Positions 1 to 11,662 of a DNA stretch of 64,000 nt are shown here, piece after piece; position 1 is the stretch's first letter; every line of letters begins with the position of its first letter. The notes below the pieces were generated by a model, which saw only the letters and a list, made by a program, of their open reading frames with translations, was not told the origin of the DNA and ran no database searches. The translations under genes were made by a program, and so were the position numbers. The stretch comes from Gigaspora rosea. Taxonomy: Eukaryota > Glomeromycota > Glomeromycetes > Diversisporales > Gigasporaceae. The DNA is taken from the NCBI GenBank assembly GCA_003550325.1, contig QKWP01000576.1, positions 54,941 through 118,940 of the forward strand, written 5' to 3'.

Positions 1-537
1 CCTACTTCTCACAATCAATTTAGTAACCAAGAAAATAATAATTTTATAACCCAGATCTCTATACGCAAAATAGAAACCTGGCTTCCCAAATGGATCAAAT
101 ATTCAACCCAGCCTTCTGACATTCTACATTATTCCTCAATCTAGGTGAGCCTTGGCCACTCTGGTTGGTTTAGGCCGCAGATAAGTATTTAAGTTAACTT
201 TTATATATGTCTGAGTTCTTAGTCTTAGCAATAGATTTAAACAATGAAAATTTTTCAAGTCTTGTAAAAACTATCCATTAAATCTAATAAAGATAAGAGC
301 AAGGTCTCACCATTAACATTTAGAAAAAAAAAAATAAAATATATATTATATTATAAAATTATAGTACTTTTCGATTAAATTATCTAGAATAAAATAAATA
401 TAATTTTACTAATAAATGGCATGCCAAATAGGCTTTAAAATTTAGATATACTATGTATGTACGTACGTACTAGCATGCCAGTCACCCTAATATATATCTA
501 AAGAACTATCGGTATAACTATAAAGCTATCAATATAT
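1..537. other. AT-rich intergenic, no gene seen
   Basis: No open frame or RNA gene could be supported. The stretch holds homopolymer A runs near 325-345 and short alternating motifs around 455-475. It lies beyond the truncated 3' end of the CACTA transposase remnant. Confidence 0.5.
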
Positions 538-1001
538 CTAAATATTCAGCTTACCTAATAAACCATTCATCCATTCATAACCGAAACACCAAAATGCATA
601 TAAAGGACCATAATACATAACACATTCACATATATATAAATATAAATGCAAATTAGGTGTTATTTTTTCTGATCCATAGGTTCTTTCAATAAGAATCACC
701 ATATTTAGAAAACATTGGTGAGCCTCTTCCAATTTGTCTTTATTAATAATTCTACATACGAGAATCAAACAGGCCCAAATGAAATAAGTCAAAATTTTCT
801 GGTCATTATCTTGTAACAAATCCCAAGTAATGGTAGTTGCATACACCAGAACGAAATTCTTCCATTGATCTGTTGTGAACCCCGAAAAACTGTCACCCAT
901 CACTATTTTATTAGGAAGTCTTCCGATATCAGAGGGGACTTGCATTTCTTTAATCTGATTTTCTATTAGAACTAGGTCTTGGGACGTTAAAAGGCTACAT
1001 T

Positions 1002-1138
1002 TAGTGTTACAAATCGGATGTTTGATTAAAAATCAATTTAATTAATTAGTTGCAACTAATCGATTAATCGATTAATCGATTAGTTGCAACTAGTGTGCTA
1101 ACAAAAATAATCACTTAATTGACCGATTTACAACACTA
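1002..1138. mobile_element. hAT-like MITE inside the CACTA transposase
   Basis: A 137-bp element whose ends are inverted repeats: TAGTGTTACAAATCGG on the left, and its inverse with two changes on the right (TAGTGTTGTAAATCGG). The flanks GCTACATT (994-1001) and CCTCCATT (1139-1146) match at 6 of 8 positions, as expected for an old 8-bp hAT target duplication. The centre is a perfect 46-bp palindrome at 1047-1092 built from TAGTTGCAACTA and repeated ATCGATTA. It splits the transposase frame between WING and SLLTSQDL. Confidence 0.75.
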
Positions 1139-1990
1139 CCTCCATTGATCCATAAATTAACAATTCATTTAGCAATGCCTAAAAATAGGCAATACATAGG
1201 ATCGATTATTGTGAACCAAACCGAATTAAAATAGGTTAAACGATAAATTTCAGGCCAGCAGACCAATGTTTCTAATGTATGCTTTTTTTTTGCATCTTCG
1301 GTATTACAACTCTTCCATGAAACAGCACTTTCACGAATTTCATTGATATCTCTTTCTTGAAACCAGTCATCCATATCAGCAAATCCACCAAAGTTTGGCT
1401 GGTTTCTTTCACCAATGTTTGCCCTTTTCAAGCACCTATGACAGGCAATTCGTGCTGAAATAAACCTGCACAACTTTCTTGCAGTTGGTATATCGCAAGA
1501 ACAACAAATTACGGCTCCTCTAATAAACTTGCTGGTAGGGCTTTCATATGTGCTTGAAAGATTAAAACCATCAAACAGACCTATTAATTGGTCTATTACA
1601 GGAGCCAAATAATGGTTTAGTCGATGCAATTTCGGTTCATTCGGGCCAGGTATCAATGCTAATGTTAAAATGTTTGATGGTTTAAATCTTTTATTTCGTG
1701 AAAGGTTGCAGATGACACCATAGATGGCTCCAACACTATATTGAGAATTGTTAAAAGGTTGAAACCAATCTAGATTTAACATTATTCCCAAACGGCAATC
1801 TGATAGGTCATTCCGGAAAAAGGGCAAATTTTCACTAGGATCCTGTAATGATAAATAATAATATAAACCATGTTATTTTTGTTATACAAAAAATATATGT
1901 TGTTACAAAATTTTTTTCAGCCATGTAAAAACAACTCGGGCAGTAAATATATATATAATTGTGAACGGCCCCATTTGAAAAATTAGAATA

Positions 1991-2133
1991 GGCAGCATCT
2001 CATAACTTATGTTAAACCAGTATTATTATAGAAATCTTAAAGATAATACAAAAATTATGCCATATGGTATTATTATCAAGGTCCTATTTCTATACAATAC
2101 AGTACTGGTTTGACATAAATTATGTATGCTGCC
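1991..2133. mobile_element. MITE within the transposase intron
   Basis: A 143-bp near-palindrome with termini GGCAGCAT...ATGCTGCC. The inverted arms extend about 50 bp (both contain AACCAGTA, or its inverse TACTGGTT, and TATAGAAAT). Flanking ATA on each side may be a 3-bp target duplication. It sits wholly inside the 1843-2169 intron, so it probably did not damage the gene. Confidence 0.7.
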
Positions 2134-3659
2134 ATATATAATTTTTTTTTGTTAATTAAATTAGAGTACCTGAAAGGTTTTCCATATTCTACCATCATAG
2201 ATATCAGTGACCATACTGGGATCAACAAGCCTATCTACTCATTTTCTACAATTCACTTCAAACCCCTTCCTATTATATAATGACTGTAATTGATGTACCA
2301 AAGAAATAGTCAGAAAAATTAAGGTTGGTTTAAATATAACTCCACCGGTTACTGGAACTTTTTTTGCTATAGGTGAAGTACAGGGTTGTCTTTTATTAGC
2401 CATTGGGTGATTTGGAAAGTCTTGGAAGGTGCAATGGCTTATCTTGAAAAATAAATTAGACTTGTCGGTTGACACATCGGCAACGCTATATAATTTACAA
2501 CATTTTTTACATGTTGCGTACTTAATCATGTGAGCACAAATTCCAAGAGCTTTGCGTGCCATTTTTAAAGTTGTATGGAAGATGGCATATTTATTTTTGT
2601 CATGAAAGATACAAAGATATCGAAGAAATTTTATTAGAAAACCGGTTTCAATATCGGATAAGGTACACCTTGCTTGATAATTCAGAGCCCAAAAAACGAT
2701 CCACGTAGAAGCATTAGTTGTATCTGCAGGTTCAGTTGGATTTTTATTTTCTTCATATGAATCAGGAGCATTAAAATTAATTTCATTATCATCTAAATCT
2801 TCTTCTTCTTCTGATAGATTTTCATTAAGCCAGCCTTGTCATTTTTATCATCCGAGAAAAAGGTTTCGCTGAATTCTATAGGTAATGGGACACTCCATTT
2901 TCCCTGTTTTCCAGATTTTTTTCCCTTTTTGGACTGTGTCTTAGTAATGAAATTGTACTCTTCTTCATATGAAGAAATAATCGATTCATTGTCAGAACTA
3001 ACAGTATCAAGTTGTATAGGGTTATCTTAGATTTTCATGTCTAAAAATTCTATTTCTGAAAATGGAATTTCCGGAAGGTCTATTACGGTTGTTGAAGATC
3101 CACCAACATCAAGGAAATTTCTTACTACAGTATCCCTTCTAGCCATATGAGACTTTTTGGTTCTTGGATCGACAAGAATGCCTTTACAAATATTGCAGAA
3201 GCAATATTCAGGGTGGCGATTCCTTGAATACTTAGGATGGTTGGCTTTTTCAATTGTATTTTTAACAATCGAACTCTTTTTCTTATAACCCATGATAATG
3301 AAAGAAAATATCGGATGGAAAAATATATGAACGGAATATGAGCAAAAGATAGAGATAAGAGGATATATGAACGAAATATACAAGCAAATAAAAGTGGATA
3401 AAAATTATATGAACGAAAATAGAATTATAAAGATATAGATAAATAAGCGAAAATAGTATGAGAAATATAGATAAAGATGAACGAAAATAGAATGAGAGAG
3501 AAAAGATTAAAGAAGTATAGGCAAGAATTATATGTAATCTGAATCTTCAAGAGAATTATCGAAATGCCGATATGATTAATAGACTTTTTTTTCTAATTAT
3601 TATCGAATAAAATATACTCTTTGTTTTGACAATTTTACTTTCCATTTGACCCTGACACG

Positions 3660-4560
3660 TGTTTAGTGATTCAAATTGACTATAAAGTTATTGGTATTCC
3701 GATATGATTTCCAGTAATAAAACGTTAATGCTAATAGTTCTTTCACTATATTTCTTTTTTTCATATCAAAATAAATAAATAAGTAGTAACGATATGAAAT
3801 TCTATTGTATCAATGAAATTGAATTTTTTGTTTTGACATTTTTTAATGATTCAAATTATCAATAAAGTTACTGGTATCCTGATAGGCCTTTATTTACTTA
3901 ATACAATTATTTATATATTAAACTTTTTACATTTTTTAATGATTCGAATTATCAATAAAGTTACCGGTATCCCGATAGGCCTTTATTTGCTTAATACAAT
4001 TATTTATATATTAAACTTTTACATTTTTTAATGATTCAAATTATCAATAAAGTTACAATAGGCCTTTTGTTTGTTTAATACAATTATTTATATATTAAAC
4101 TTTTTTGTTTTGACATTTTTTAATGATTCGAATTATCAATAAAGTTACCAGTATCCCGATAGGCCTTTATTTGCTTAATACAATTATTTATATATTAAAC
4201 TTTTACATTTTTTAATGATTCAAATTATCAATAAAGTTACAATAGGCCTTTTGTTTGTTTAATACAATTATTTATATATTAAACTTTTTTGTTTTGACAT
4301 TTTTTAATGATTCGAATTATCAATAAAGTTACCATTATCCCGATAGGCCTTTATTTGCTTAATACAATTATTTATATATTAAACTTTTTTTGGTTTGACA
4401 TTTTTTAATGATTCGAATTATCAATAAAGTTACCGGTATCCCGATAGGCCTTTATTTACTTAATACAATTATTTATATATTAAACTTTTTTCATTTTTTA
4501 ATGATTCGAATTATCAATAAAGTTACGATAGGCCTTTTGTTTGTTTAATGCAAATATTTG
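3660..4560. repeat. Tandem repeat, ~92-bp unit, 8 clear copies
   Basis: Units begin AATGATTCRAATTATCAATA at 3845, 3938, 4030, 4122, 4214, 4306, 4407 and 4500. Spacing is 92-93 bp except one of 101 bp. Each carries GATAGGCCTTT and TTATATATTAAAC. Two alternating subtypes (with and without GTATCCCG) suggest a higher-order ~184-bp duplication in part of the array. A degenerate unit lies near 3669. Confidence 0.9.
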
Positions 4561-4777
4561 TAAATTGCATAATCTGATTTAATTTCTGATAATATATAAT
4601 AGAACTTTGAAGTACGTCGTATGCATAATCAATTAATTGACTTTCAGAAATATAAAAAATTATAAATAGGTCATATATTCTTATCATACGTTGCAAAAAT
4701 TTGACACTTCGCATCATTCTTTCTTTAGTGACATTATTTAACTTTATCGCTTCACTCATAAAACCTTTAATATACAC
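4523..4777 (-). CDS. Short unrecognised open frame (doubtful)
   Basis: An 84-codon frame with a hydrophobic middle (YDLFIIFYIS). Its last ~12 codons run into the 92-bp tandem repeat, so the present end is accidental. No family is recognised. It may be a remnant exon or chance. Confidence 0.15.
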   Translation of the reverse strand: MYIKGFMSEAIKLNNVTKERMMRSVKFLQRMIRIYDLFIIFYISESQLIDYAYDVLQSSIIYYQKLNQIMQFTNICIKQTKGLS

Positions 4778-4854
4778 GGCATTACATTTACATACACTAA
4801 AATATTGATTATGAGTAAGGTAAACTTATATAAATAAACCGCTTTTCTTGTACC

Positions 4855-5045
4855 GATAACTCAATAGATTCCTTTTTTTGTTTTTTGGAAATGCTTTTCT
4901 TGTTTTCTTTTCTTCAAATTAAATACCTAATACCCGATAACTCAATAGATTTCTTTTTTTTGAAAACGCTTTTCTTGTCTTCTTCTCTTCAAATTAAATA
5001 CCTAATAACCGATAGCTCTATAGATTCCTTTTTTGGTTTTTTTGA
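4855..5045. repeat. Tandem repeat, ~78-bp unit, ~2.5 copies
   Basis: Copies start CCGATAACTCAATAGAT at about 4854 and 4935, with a diverged partial copy at 5010. Each holds CTTTTCTTG and CTTCAAATTAAATACCTAAT. The array ends just before the start codon at 5062 and probably forms the leader or promoter of the next gene. Confidence 0.8.
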
Positions 5046-5061
5046 AAACTCATTTTAAAAA

Positions 5062-7192
5062 ATGCGTACTAAAAACCTGTACAAAATTAACATCGTTTCA
5101 GCTCGACGCTCAATTTCACCATCCATGTCATCTCAAAGAGGTACTCCATTCCGATCGACAACACTGTATCGCCAAAACCGTCAGTCTACTTCTCGCCAAA
5201 ACTATCATCATCTTTTAGCAACTCCATCTCGCCAAAACTATCATCGTTGTTCAGCAACTTCACCTCGCCAAAACTATCATCGTTATTCAATAACCCCGCC
5301 TCATCATTCACGTCAAATTAATAGAAACTATCGGGACATTGAAAGTCACAGTCATAGATCAATTTCTCCAAACGAACATTCTCGTTATCGTCGCCGGTCC
5401 AGAAGTCCCTATGAAAAAGATAAAGGTAATTATACGAAAATTAGTAAAAAAAATTTTTTTAATAGAACTATTGAATTACCGATATGACTAACAAAAAATT
5501 TATATATTAATAGAAATCTCTTTCTTAAAGAGCACTGTGGAAAGCTTAATTAACGAAGTAAACAAATTAAAATCTGATAAAGCAACTACATCTAATGATC
5601 CATCAGAATATGTTGATGTCGATGATACTGAAACAACCAGTATAATGGGGACAACTGGGCTTTCCTGCCCAATAGATAATTTGGGTTTTTGTGACCTTAA
5701 TGCTGATGAAACTACTGTCGCTCCTTGTGATGCTAATGAAACTACTGTCGCTCCTTGTGATAATACTAATTCTGCCATTGCTACCTCTTCAGTTAACCCT
5801 AGTAATAAAAAGGGCAAGCAAAGCAAAGATCATAACGTTCCTGCAAATAATCTAAAGAAGCCGTCGGTCACTTCGGAACCTTCTTCCGGATATATGAAAA
5901 AATCTCGCGAATATCTAGAAGAGATGACTGCGGATCAGTATAAGCTCTTTCATGTATATAAATATTTTATTATTAAATATTACCTTATCTATTAATTATC
6001 GTTATTAATTATTTTTATTAATTTAATTATCGTTATCGTTACTAATTATTTTTATTAATTATCGTTATCGTTACTAATTATTTTTATTAATTATCGTTAT
6101 TAATTATTTTATTAATACTATAGGACGAAGTAATTCAAATCTTAAATGGCCTAGATGATTCTCTTCAACTTGACCCAACCAAAACATGGTCGGATATTTC
6201 TCGGCATGAACAAAAAAATACCATGTCAGCGATTGGTAAGGCGCTGGAGGGTTGGTTTAGATATAAACTTAAAGAACTTAAGTATGTCCTCCAAAGCCTT
6301 CACCGCCACCGATGTGAAAAATGGCAAATAGAGCAAGATGAAGTAAGAGTGAAGCTCGATAAAAAAAGAAACGGAATAAATGATCGATGATCGAAAGTAA
6401 GTATAAATTATTTTATAGGAGTACCGGGGTGCCGATATTAATTATAGTTAAATTTTATTATTTATAGAAAAAAAAAAGGCGAGTTCGTAGTATTAATCAT
6501 ATGATTAATACCAACGATAAAAACCTTACAAAACTTACTCCTAAGATGAATTTTGACAATTTTAAAGCTGACCTTGAAGAAATAATTAATGATGGGGATT
6601 TCCATTCTGACGAATATTCTGAAACAGATGTAGAACGAACATTGTCAGAAAAACATCTAAAAATACGATCCAAAGACAAGACAGATAATCATGTAATACA
6701 TGTCTACGATAAGCCATGAAGATCATGAAGAGTAAGTAACATTTTGTTGTTCCTTTTTTTTTATGGAATGCTTCGGGCACTATTTTCCTTTTTTATTTTA
6801 TTTGATAATAAATTAGAAAGACTTTGCGGCTGGCCGATGAAATGGGTAAAAAGACTTCTCATGTAAAATGTTCAAGGAAGCGGTGGTACAGCAACAGAAA
6901 TTGGGCTGATAAAACGAAACCTCCAATCGATGCACCCGAGTGGGCTATTTCTGCTACTTACCATTTGGAAGAAGAAGAAGAACCAAGCGGTAGTAATAAC
7001 AATAATGGAGGTGAAAGTAATAGTGGAAGTAATAGTGGAAGTAACAATAATGGAAATGGAAGAACTAGTATTTCTGGTTATACTAGCGATGAAAATTATG
7101 ATGAATTACGTGACGATCACAATAATAATTTCGAGGCAGCGCGAGGAAATAACGAAGCCCAAAATAATTCCAAGGGCAGTTCCGGTGAATAA
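5062..7192 (+). pseudogene. Five-exon hypothetical gene, late exons damaged
   Basis: No function recognised. Five exons can be placed by GT-AG borders: 5062-5425, 5514-5953, 6124-6396, 6468-6731 and 6817-7192. Exon 1 is Ser/Arg/Tyr-rich with imperfect ~14-residue repeats around SRQNYHR. Exon 2 carries a duplicated NETTVAPCD segment and ends REYLEEMTADQYKLFH. Exon 3 begins DEVIQILNGLDDSLQLD and contains TWSDISRHEQK. Exon 4 has the acidic NDGDFHSDEYSETD. Exon 5 contains KPPIDAPEWAIS followed by a Ser/Gly/Asn low-complexity tail. Exons 1 to 4 join in one frame, but exon 3 contains a TGA at 6388 and exon 4 contains TGAs at 6717 and 6726. Exon 5 is entered in a different phase. The TGAs could derive from CGA or TGG by single transitions. 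The architecture looks like a multicopy family restricted to this lineage (inference). Confidence 0.55.
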
Positions 7193-7199
7193 TTTCAGG

Positions 7200-7540
7200 T
7201 AAATAATGAAATTTGAATCTTTTCATTGTTATTTTATTTATTTTATTAATTTTTTTTCATATAGGGGTTTGCGTTTTTTCATAAAGCAGGAATTTTCATA
7301 ATGATCAATAGTTTGTTCAAGCAAACGTTTAATTTTTAAAATTTTCAATTATAGCTTTTGACATGCATCAAGCTTTTATATCAGCAAAAACAATATGTAT
7401 TATAATTATAGTATATAGTGAACAATGTATTATCGCTATAATAATTGATTTCAATTGAATACGTATAAATAAATAAATAAATAATAAACTATCAAATAGT
7501 CCTACCGGACATGCTAATATGCTTATTAAAAAAACCTGAA
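7200..7540. other. Intergenic, nothing recognised
   Basis: AT-rich DNA between the end of the damaged gene and the next tandem repeat. It includes an (AAAT)n-like run near 7467-7485. No feature could be supported. Confidence 0.4.
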
Positions 7541-8045
7541 GCGTATCCGGTTTTCTTGTTACATAGAGAAAAATAATACATCAATCGGATTTATTTAAAA
7601 TACAAATCAAGTAACTGATAATTCTATGGAAGGAATCTTAAATATTACTAAAAAGTCTCGTATTTGCTCCATGTTTTCTTGTTACATAGAGAAAAATAAT
7701 ACATCAATCGGATTGATTTAAATACAAATCGAGTAACCGATAATTCTATGGAAGGAATCTTAAAGATTACAGAAAAGTCTCGTATATGCATCCGGTTTTC
7801 ATGCAATATAGATAAAAATAATATAACAACCGGTTTGGGCTAAGACAAATAGGAAAACCAATAAGACTATGAAAGTAACTATCAAGATTACCAAAATGTC
7901 TCCGGTTTTCTTGTTACATAGAGAAAAATAATACATCAATCGGATTTATTTAAAATACAAATCGGGTAACCGATAGAGCTTTGGAAGTTATCTTAAAGAT
8001 TACTGAAAAGTCTCGTATTTGCGCCAAAGATCTGTTTACAATCAG
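7540..8045. repeat. Tandem repeat, ~120-bp unit, 4 copies
   Basis: Copies start near 7545, 7668, 7790 and 7903 with GGTTTTCTTGTTACATAG, followed by AAAAATAATACATCAATCGG and, in three of them, AAAAGTCTCGTAT. The third copy is the most diverged (TTCATGCAATATAG). Confidence 0.85.
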
Positions 8046-8239
8046 AGACGAATCGGATAATTTTAGGTTTTATTTACTGGTAAGCATGCATATTAATATG
8101 AGTTAAAAATAGGTAACCTATCGGGAACCCGATTGTTACCCGATGTGGTTTCATTCGACCTGTGTTAGCCTTAGTAGACCCTTTAAATACTTTAGTCTAG
8201 ATAGCTTTCTCTTAATATACTAGTTTAGCTATAGGAACA

Positions 8240-9440
8240 AATTTATTTAAAGGGGTAGAACTTTATTACTGTTTTCATTATCTTTATTCATATTAGGTTC
8301 AAGTTCTTTTATAGAGTGGTTATTTATAATTGGATCCTCTTCTTCTACCAGAGCTAATAACATATCTGACTTTTTTAGATTTTTTTTATATTTTTGATAT
8401 AGAAGAGTAGAATGATGCTTATATCTAGGAAAAAGAAAGGTAACTGCTCTTTACAAAGGCTTATAAAAGCATATTGATTACATCTTCTTTCTCCTTATCT
8501 TTATTTTTTGACAAAAAAAAAGGGTCTGAAAAGTATTATTAGTTGTATCTTTAGTACTAGGTTTAGAGTTTAAAGTTGTACTTGTAGTACTCTTTACTCT
8601 ACTGTTGCTATTTTCATTGCACATTCTGCTTAAATAACCAGGTTTATTATATCTAAAACATACAACCTTAGCCAAGAATTTTTTGAAAAGTTCATGAGCT
8701 GGATTTTTTCTGTAATTGCAAGATCATTTTATTAATTGCTTTTACTAGTGTTTCTATTATTGTCTTAGTACCATTGGCAGATAGTAGCATTGGAAAAATT
8801 GATAAAGAGTGCAAGTATTCAGAAGAGAGGTACACTTATTTACAAAAAGAAGGTATACAAATAAATTAGAAAGAGCAAAATTTTTTAGTTATAGTATTCT
8901 AGCCCTTTTATAAGCAGCCTCTAGCATATTTGGAAAGAATGAAGGCATAAAAACATATAGTTCTGGTCTTAGTTTGTTTATAAACATTTGTAATTTAGCT
9001 GTATCAGAATACTTTAGTATTTTATCTGCTTGATCAACTGTTCAATTGCCATATAATAAAAATTAATAGACTTATCATGATAAGGTTAGATCAAAAAACT
9101 ATTTATTTTCTAAGGCAGAGGTATAAAACTGATTAATAAAAATAGGTTTTAAGCTATTTTAAGATTGAGTATTATCTTCCATCTCTTAATAGCAGGGACT
9201 TGGATATACTGAATCATCTACCAAATGGTAGTAGGGCCTTTCAAGCAGAAAACAATAACAAAAATTTAATACTCTGCCTGTATTTGGTTAGTCTCAAAAG
9301 CATTGGTTCCCTCCTGCAAAGCTAGTATACTCTATTTGTCTTGATTCCAGTTGAGAAATATTAGCTTGCTACATGGGTGCTACTTGTAAATATTGTACAA
9401 AATGTACTATTTGGTTAGCAAAGTTTGTCAAAAAAGTTTG
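8240..9440 (-). mobile_element. Retroelement Gag fossil
   Basis: Fossil of a retrotransposon of the LTR kin. Read on the minus strand, the Gag-like part (around 8880-9040) includes LQMFINKLRPELYVFMPSFF, and a zinc-knuckle-like tract lies at 8610-8675. It is broken in many places (more than five). No terminal repeats, protease or reverse transcriptase part was found, so the family (Copia or Gypsy) is not assigned. It looks old. Confidence 0.55.
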
Positions 9441-9544
9441 CTAATTGGGTTAATTGGGATTAGCTATATTATTATCAAATATAATTTACTATGATATTTA
9501 AATATAGTAAAATTTCATGTAATTGGTGCCAAATGTAATTATTA

Positions 9545-9795
9545 AAGTAGGAGAGTATAATGTTAGGGGTCTTAATGGGTCAGGTTGGGTCGGGTTTGGG
9601 CCTGACCTGGGTCAGACCCACTTGGGTCAAAACCCAACCCAGGTTTGACCCACCTCATGTCAAACCGACCTGGGTCTGACCCACCTCATACCAAACTCAA
9701 CCTGGGTCTAATCCGGCTCATGTCAAATCTGACCTGGATCTGACCTAACCCAACCCAACTCGGGTTGAACTCGGGTTAATGATGGGTGATGCAAC
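9545..9795. repeat. GGGTC-rich minisatellite
   Basis: Irregular tandem repeat of CCTGGGTCTGACCCACCTCA-type units, each about 35-50 bp, much richer in G+C than its surroundings. Internal GGGTCAGACCC-like palindromes recur. A short related piece (CATCATTAACCCG...GGGTCTGACCCAACC) lies at 14541-14582. It could be the core of a short interspersed element with poorly defined ends. Confidence 0.7.
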
Positions 9796-9799
9796 GATT

Positions 9800-10008
9800 G
9801 CTTATTATATTACTACCTAAAACCTATCTAAGACGTTTAAAGTTGTTTTCCATTAACATTACTTCTCCCTCTTTCTCTTTGATGTTCTCTAGTAAAAATT
9901 AAAAATAAATAACTCTGTTCGGCCCCAAACCAGTTAAACTCAAGTTTTTGTAGTTACATGATTTTACTATAATATTTAAACTTCTGCTCAAATTGAGTTC
10001 GGAATTAG
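9800..10008. other. AT-rich intergenic
   Basis: No coding or structured feature seen between the minisatellite and the first PIF/Harbinger-type MITE. Confidence 0.4.
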
Positions 10009-10011
10009 TTA

Positions 10012-10165
10012 AAGGAGTGACAAAAATCAGGTGATTTTTTAGAGGGGAAGGGAGGTAAAAAAAAAGTGAAATTATATATAAGGAACCTGACTATTTATAT
10101 ATTAAAGGAAAGAGAGAGGAGTAGGCCTCTGATAAAAAATAATCGGGTGATTAATGACACAGCCC
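10012..10165. mobile_element. PIF/Harbinger-type MITE, family 1, copy 1
   Basis: A 154-bp element flanked by TTA at 10009-10011 and 10166-10168. The ends form imperfect inverted repeats of about 35 bp: AAGGAGTGACAAAAATCAGG on the left, and GGGCTGTGTCATTAATCACC as the inverse of the right end. The TWA target and G-rich ends are typical of Tourist-like elements. A second copy lies at 21331-21475 in the same orientation. Confidence 0.8.
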
Positions 10166-10675
10166 TTAGATAAGCAAAATGCTTGATTAGTAATTGTTAG
10201 ACTTTTAATTACTATCATGTACTAACAGAAAATATATTTTTCAATTGCCTGATTATTATGGCATTATGCTAATATAATAAAAATAGACTTTTTTAATTGC
10301 GATATTATAACGATATTAATTTTTTTCATATGGGCAGATCTGTGGATCACTCCAAAATTTTTGACACACCTAAATTTGACATATATTGGAGGATCTGCAG
10401 ATTATATAAGTGCATCAGTAATTTGACACCCATATTGACCAATTAAATTTATATCTCAACCTAAAATTTATGACTCATCTAAATTTGATCATTACACAAT
10501 ATGCAAGGTGCACAGATTTAGTTCTGTAGTTACAATAAAAATCAGTTTTTATAATAAAAGTACTTATATGATATATAAAAAAAAACCTTTTTTTTTTGCA
10601 TTGGGTGAAGAAAAAATCGACAAAGAAGGTAATACGTATTTATTCTTTTGAGTATTAAATTCTGGATATCTTTTA

Positions 10676-10832
10676 GGGCGCTAACATTTATTACCTAATA
10701 TCCATTTACTATAGGGGCTTACCCCACCCCCAGGTAAGATCTATAAAAGAATTTTAGCCAATCAAATTTAACTAAGGTAAGATTTTTCTTGACCCCCCAC
10801 CCCTAAAATATTGCCTAATAAATGTCAGGCCC
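10676..10832. mobile_element. PIF/Harbinger-type MITE, family 2, copy 1
   Basis: A 157-bp element flanked by TTA at 10673-10675 and 10833-10835. The ends are GGGCGCTAACATTTATTA, and GGGCCTGACATTTATTA as the inverse of the right end. It contains C-rich blocks (CCCCACCCCC, CCCCCCACCCC). The copy at 14898-15053 is in the opposite orientation. Confidence 0.85.
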
Positions 10833-10835
10833 TTA

Positions 10836-11207
10836 TTATAATACCTTGTATAAAATATAACATAATAATTTTTAGTAGTGACGACGGTCTTGTTGGAGAT
10901 TCATATTATGAAATAAATAAAAAGAGTAATTTAGCTTGAGCAATCTCTTTGATACTCTATCAATGGCAGCTCTATGGAAAAAAATTGGTGGTCGCAGCTC
11001 CAGGTTTTTTTGACCTAAGTAATAATGATTAGTTTTTTATTCAATTTCTGACTAGTTAAAATTTTACTCCTAATTCATTGAGAGAGATGCTTGAGAGCAC
11101 CCAAAGCAAGTTAACATTTCGATGATCTGGAGATACAGGCCAATTTTTTTTTATAGAGTTGCTTTGATCAGCTAAAATTTAGAATCTGTATTTCGTATAA
11201 TAAATTT
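10836..11207. other. Intergenic, nothing recognised
   Basis: AT-rich with isolated less AT-rich words but no open frame, inverted repeat or RNA signal that could be supported. Confidence 0.4.
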
Positions 11208-11209
11208 TA

Positions 11210-11660
11210 TAGCGGTTTGCAAAAAGGTATGTCCCTTTTATTTTGTAATGATGATAGCAAGAAATTTATGAGATTTTAATCCCTATTAATTATAATTTTT
11301 AATCAATAACATTTATATTTTATTCAGAATTATTAAAATTCTCCAAGAAACAAAAAACTACTAAAATCAGCTAATTTTTCATAATTAATTGCTTGCTGAT
11401 ATTAAATATAAATAGATTTATACTTACAGGCTAAGAAAATTCAAGCGTCTTTCTTTAACATGATTTGCTATTTTGTCAGTTTGCAAAAAGGTGTGATCCC
11501 ATGATTTCATAATTAAAAATTTTGATTATAATTTTCGATCAATAACATTTGTATTTTATTCAGGATCTTTAAAATTCTCTAAGAATCCAAAAATCTACAA
11601 AATCGGCTAATTTCTCATAATATTATGATCTGCAAAAGTTATACCTTTTTCAAACTGCTA
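11210..11660. mobile_element. 451-bp TIR element with TA target
   Basis: The left end TAGCGGTTTGCAAAAAGGTA matches the inverse of the right end (TAGCAGTTTGAAAAAGGTAT), and TA flanks both ends (11208-11209, 11661-11662). Inside are two direct copies of a ~150-bp segment (about 11215-11385 and 11477-11625) sharing CAATAACATTTRTATTTTATT. It is a non-autonomous element. The TA target suggests the Tc1/mariner group but the ends are not diagnostic. Confidence 0.65.
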
Positions 11661-11662
11661 TA

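Larger units (their letters stand above)
538..3293 (-). pseudogene. CACTA (En/Spm) Tnp2-type transposase, decayed
   Basis: Remnant of the cut-and-paste transposase of a CACTA DNA transposon. The start is placed at the ATG at 3293, giving MGYKKKSS and then a CX2C-containing N-terminus (FCNICKGILVDPRTKKSHMA). An acidic linker follows near 2750-2830. A second segment (2570-2240) reads WIVFWALNYQARC...MARKALGICAHMIKYATCKKC. The core at 1842-1165 carries the Tnp2 hallmark LNLDWFQPFNNSQYSVGAIY, IPGPNEPKLH and DPMYCLFLGIAK. The last part (990-540) reads SQDLVLIENQI to FWCFGYEWMNGLLG, where the family normally continues, so the 3' end is missing. An intron fits 1843-2169 (GTAC...ACAG, phase 0). It is broken by at least one frame change in the acidic linker, stops after FEVNCRK and after FLGIAK, and a MITE insertion. 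No terminal CACTA repeats were found. Family call firm, boundaries approximate. Confidence 0.8.

Noticed and set aside
9545-9795. Telomere-like or coding GGGTC repeat
   Set aside because: Units are irregular and 35-50 bp long, unlike a telomere repeat, and no frame stays open.
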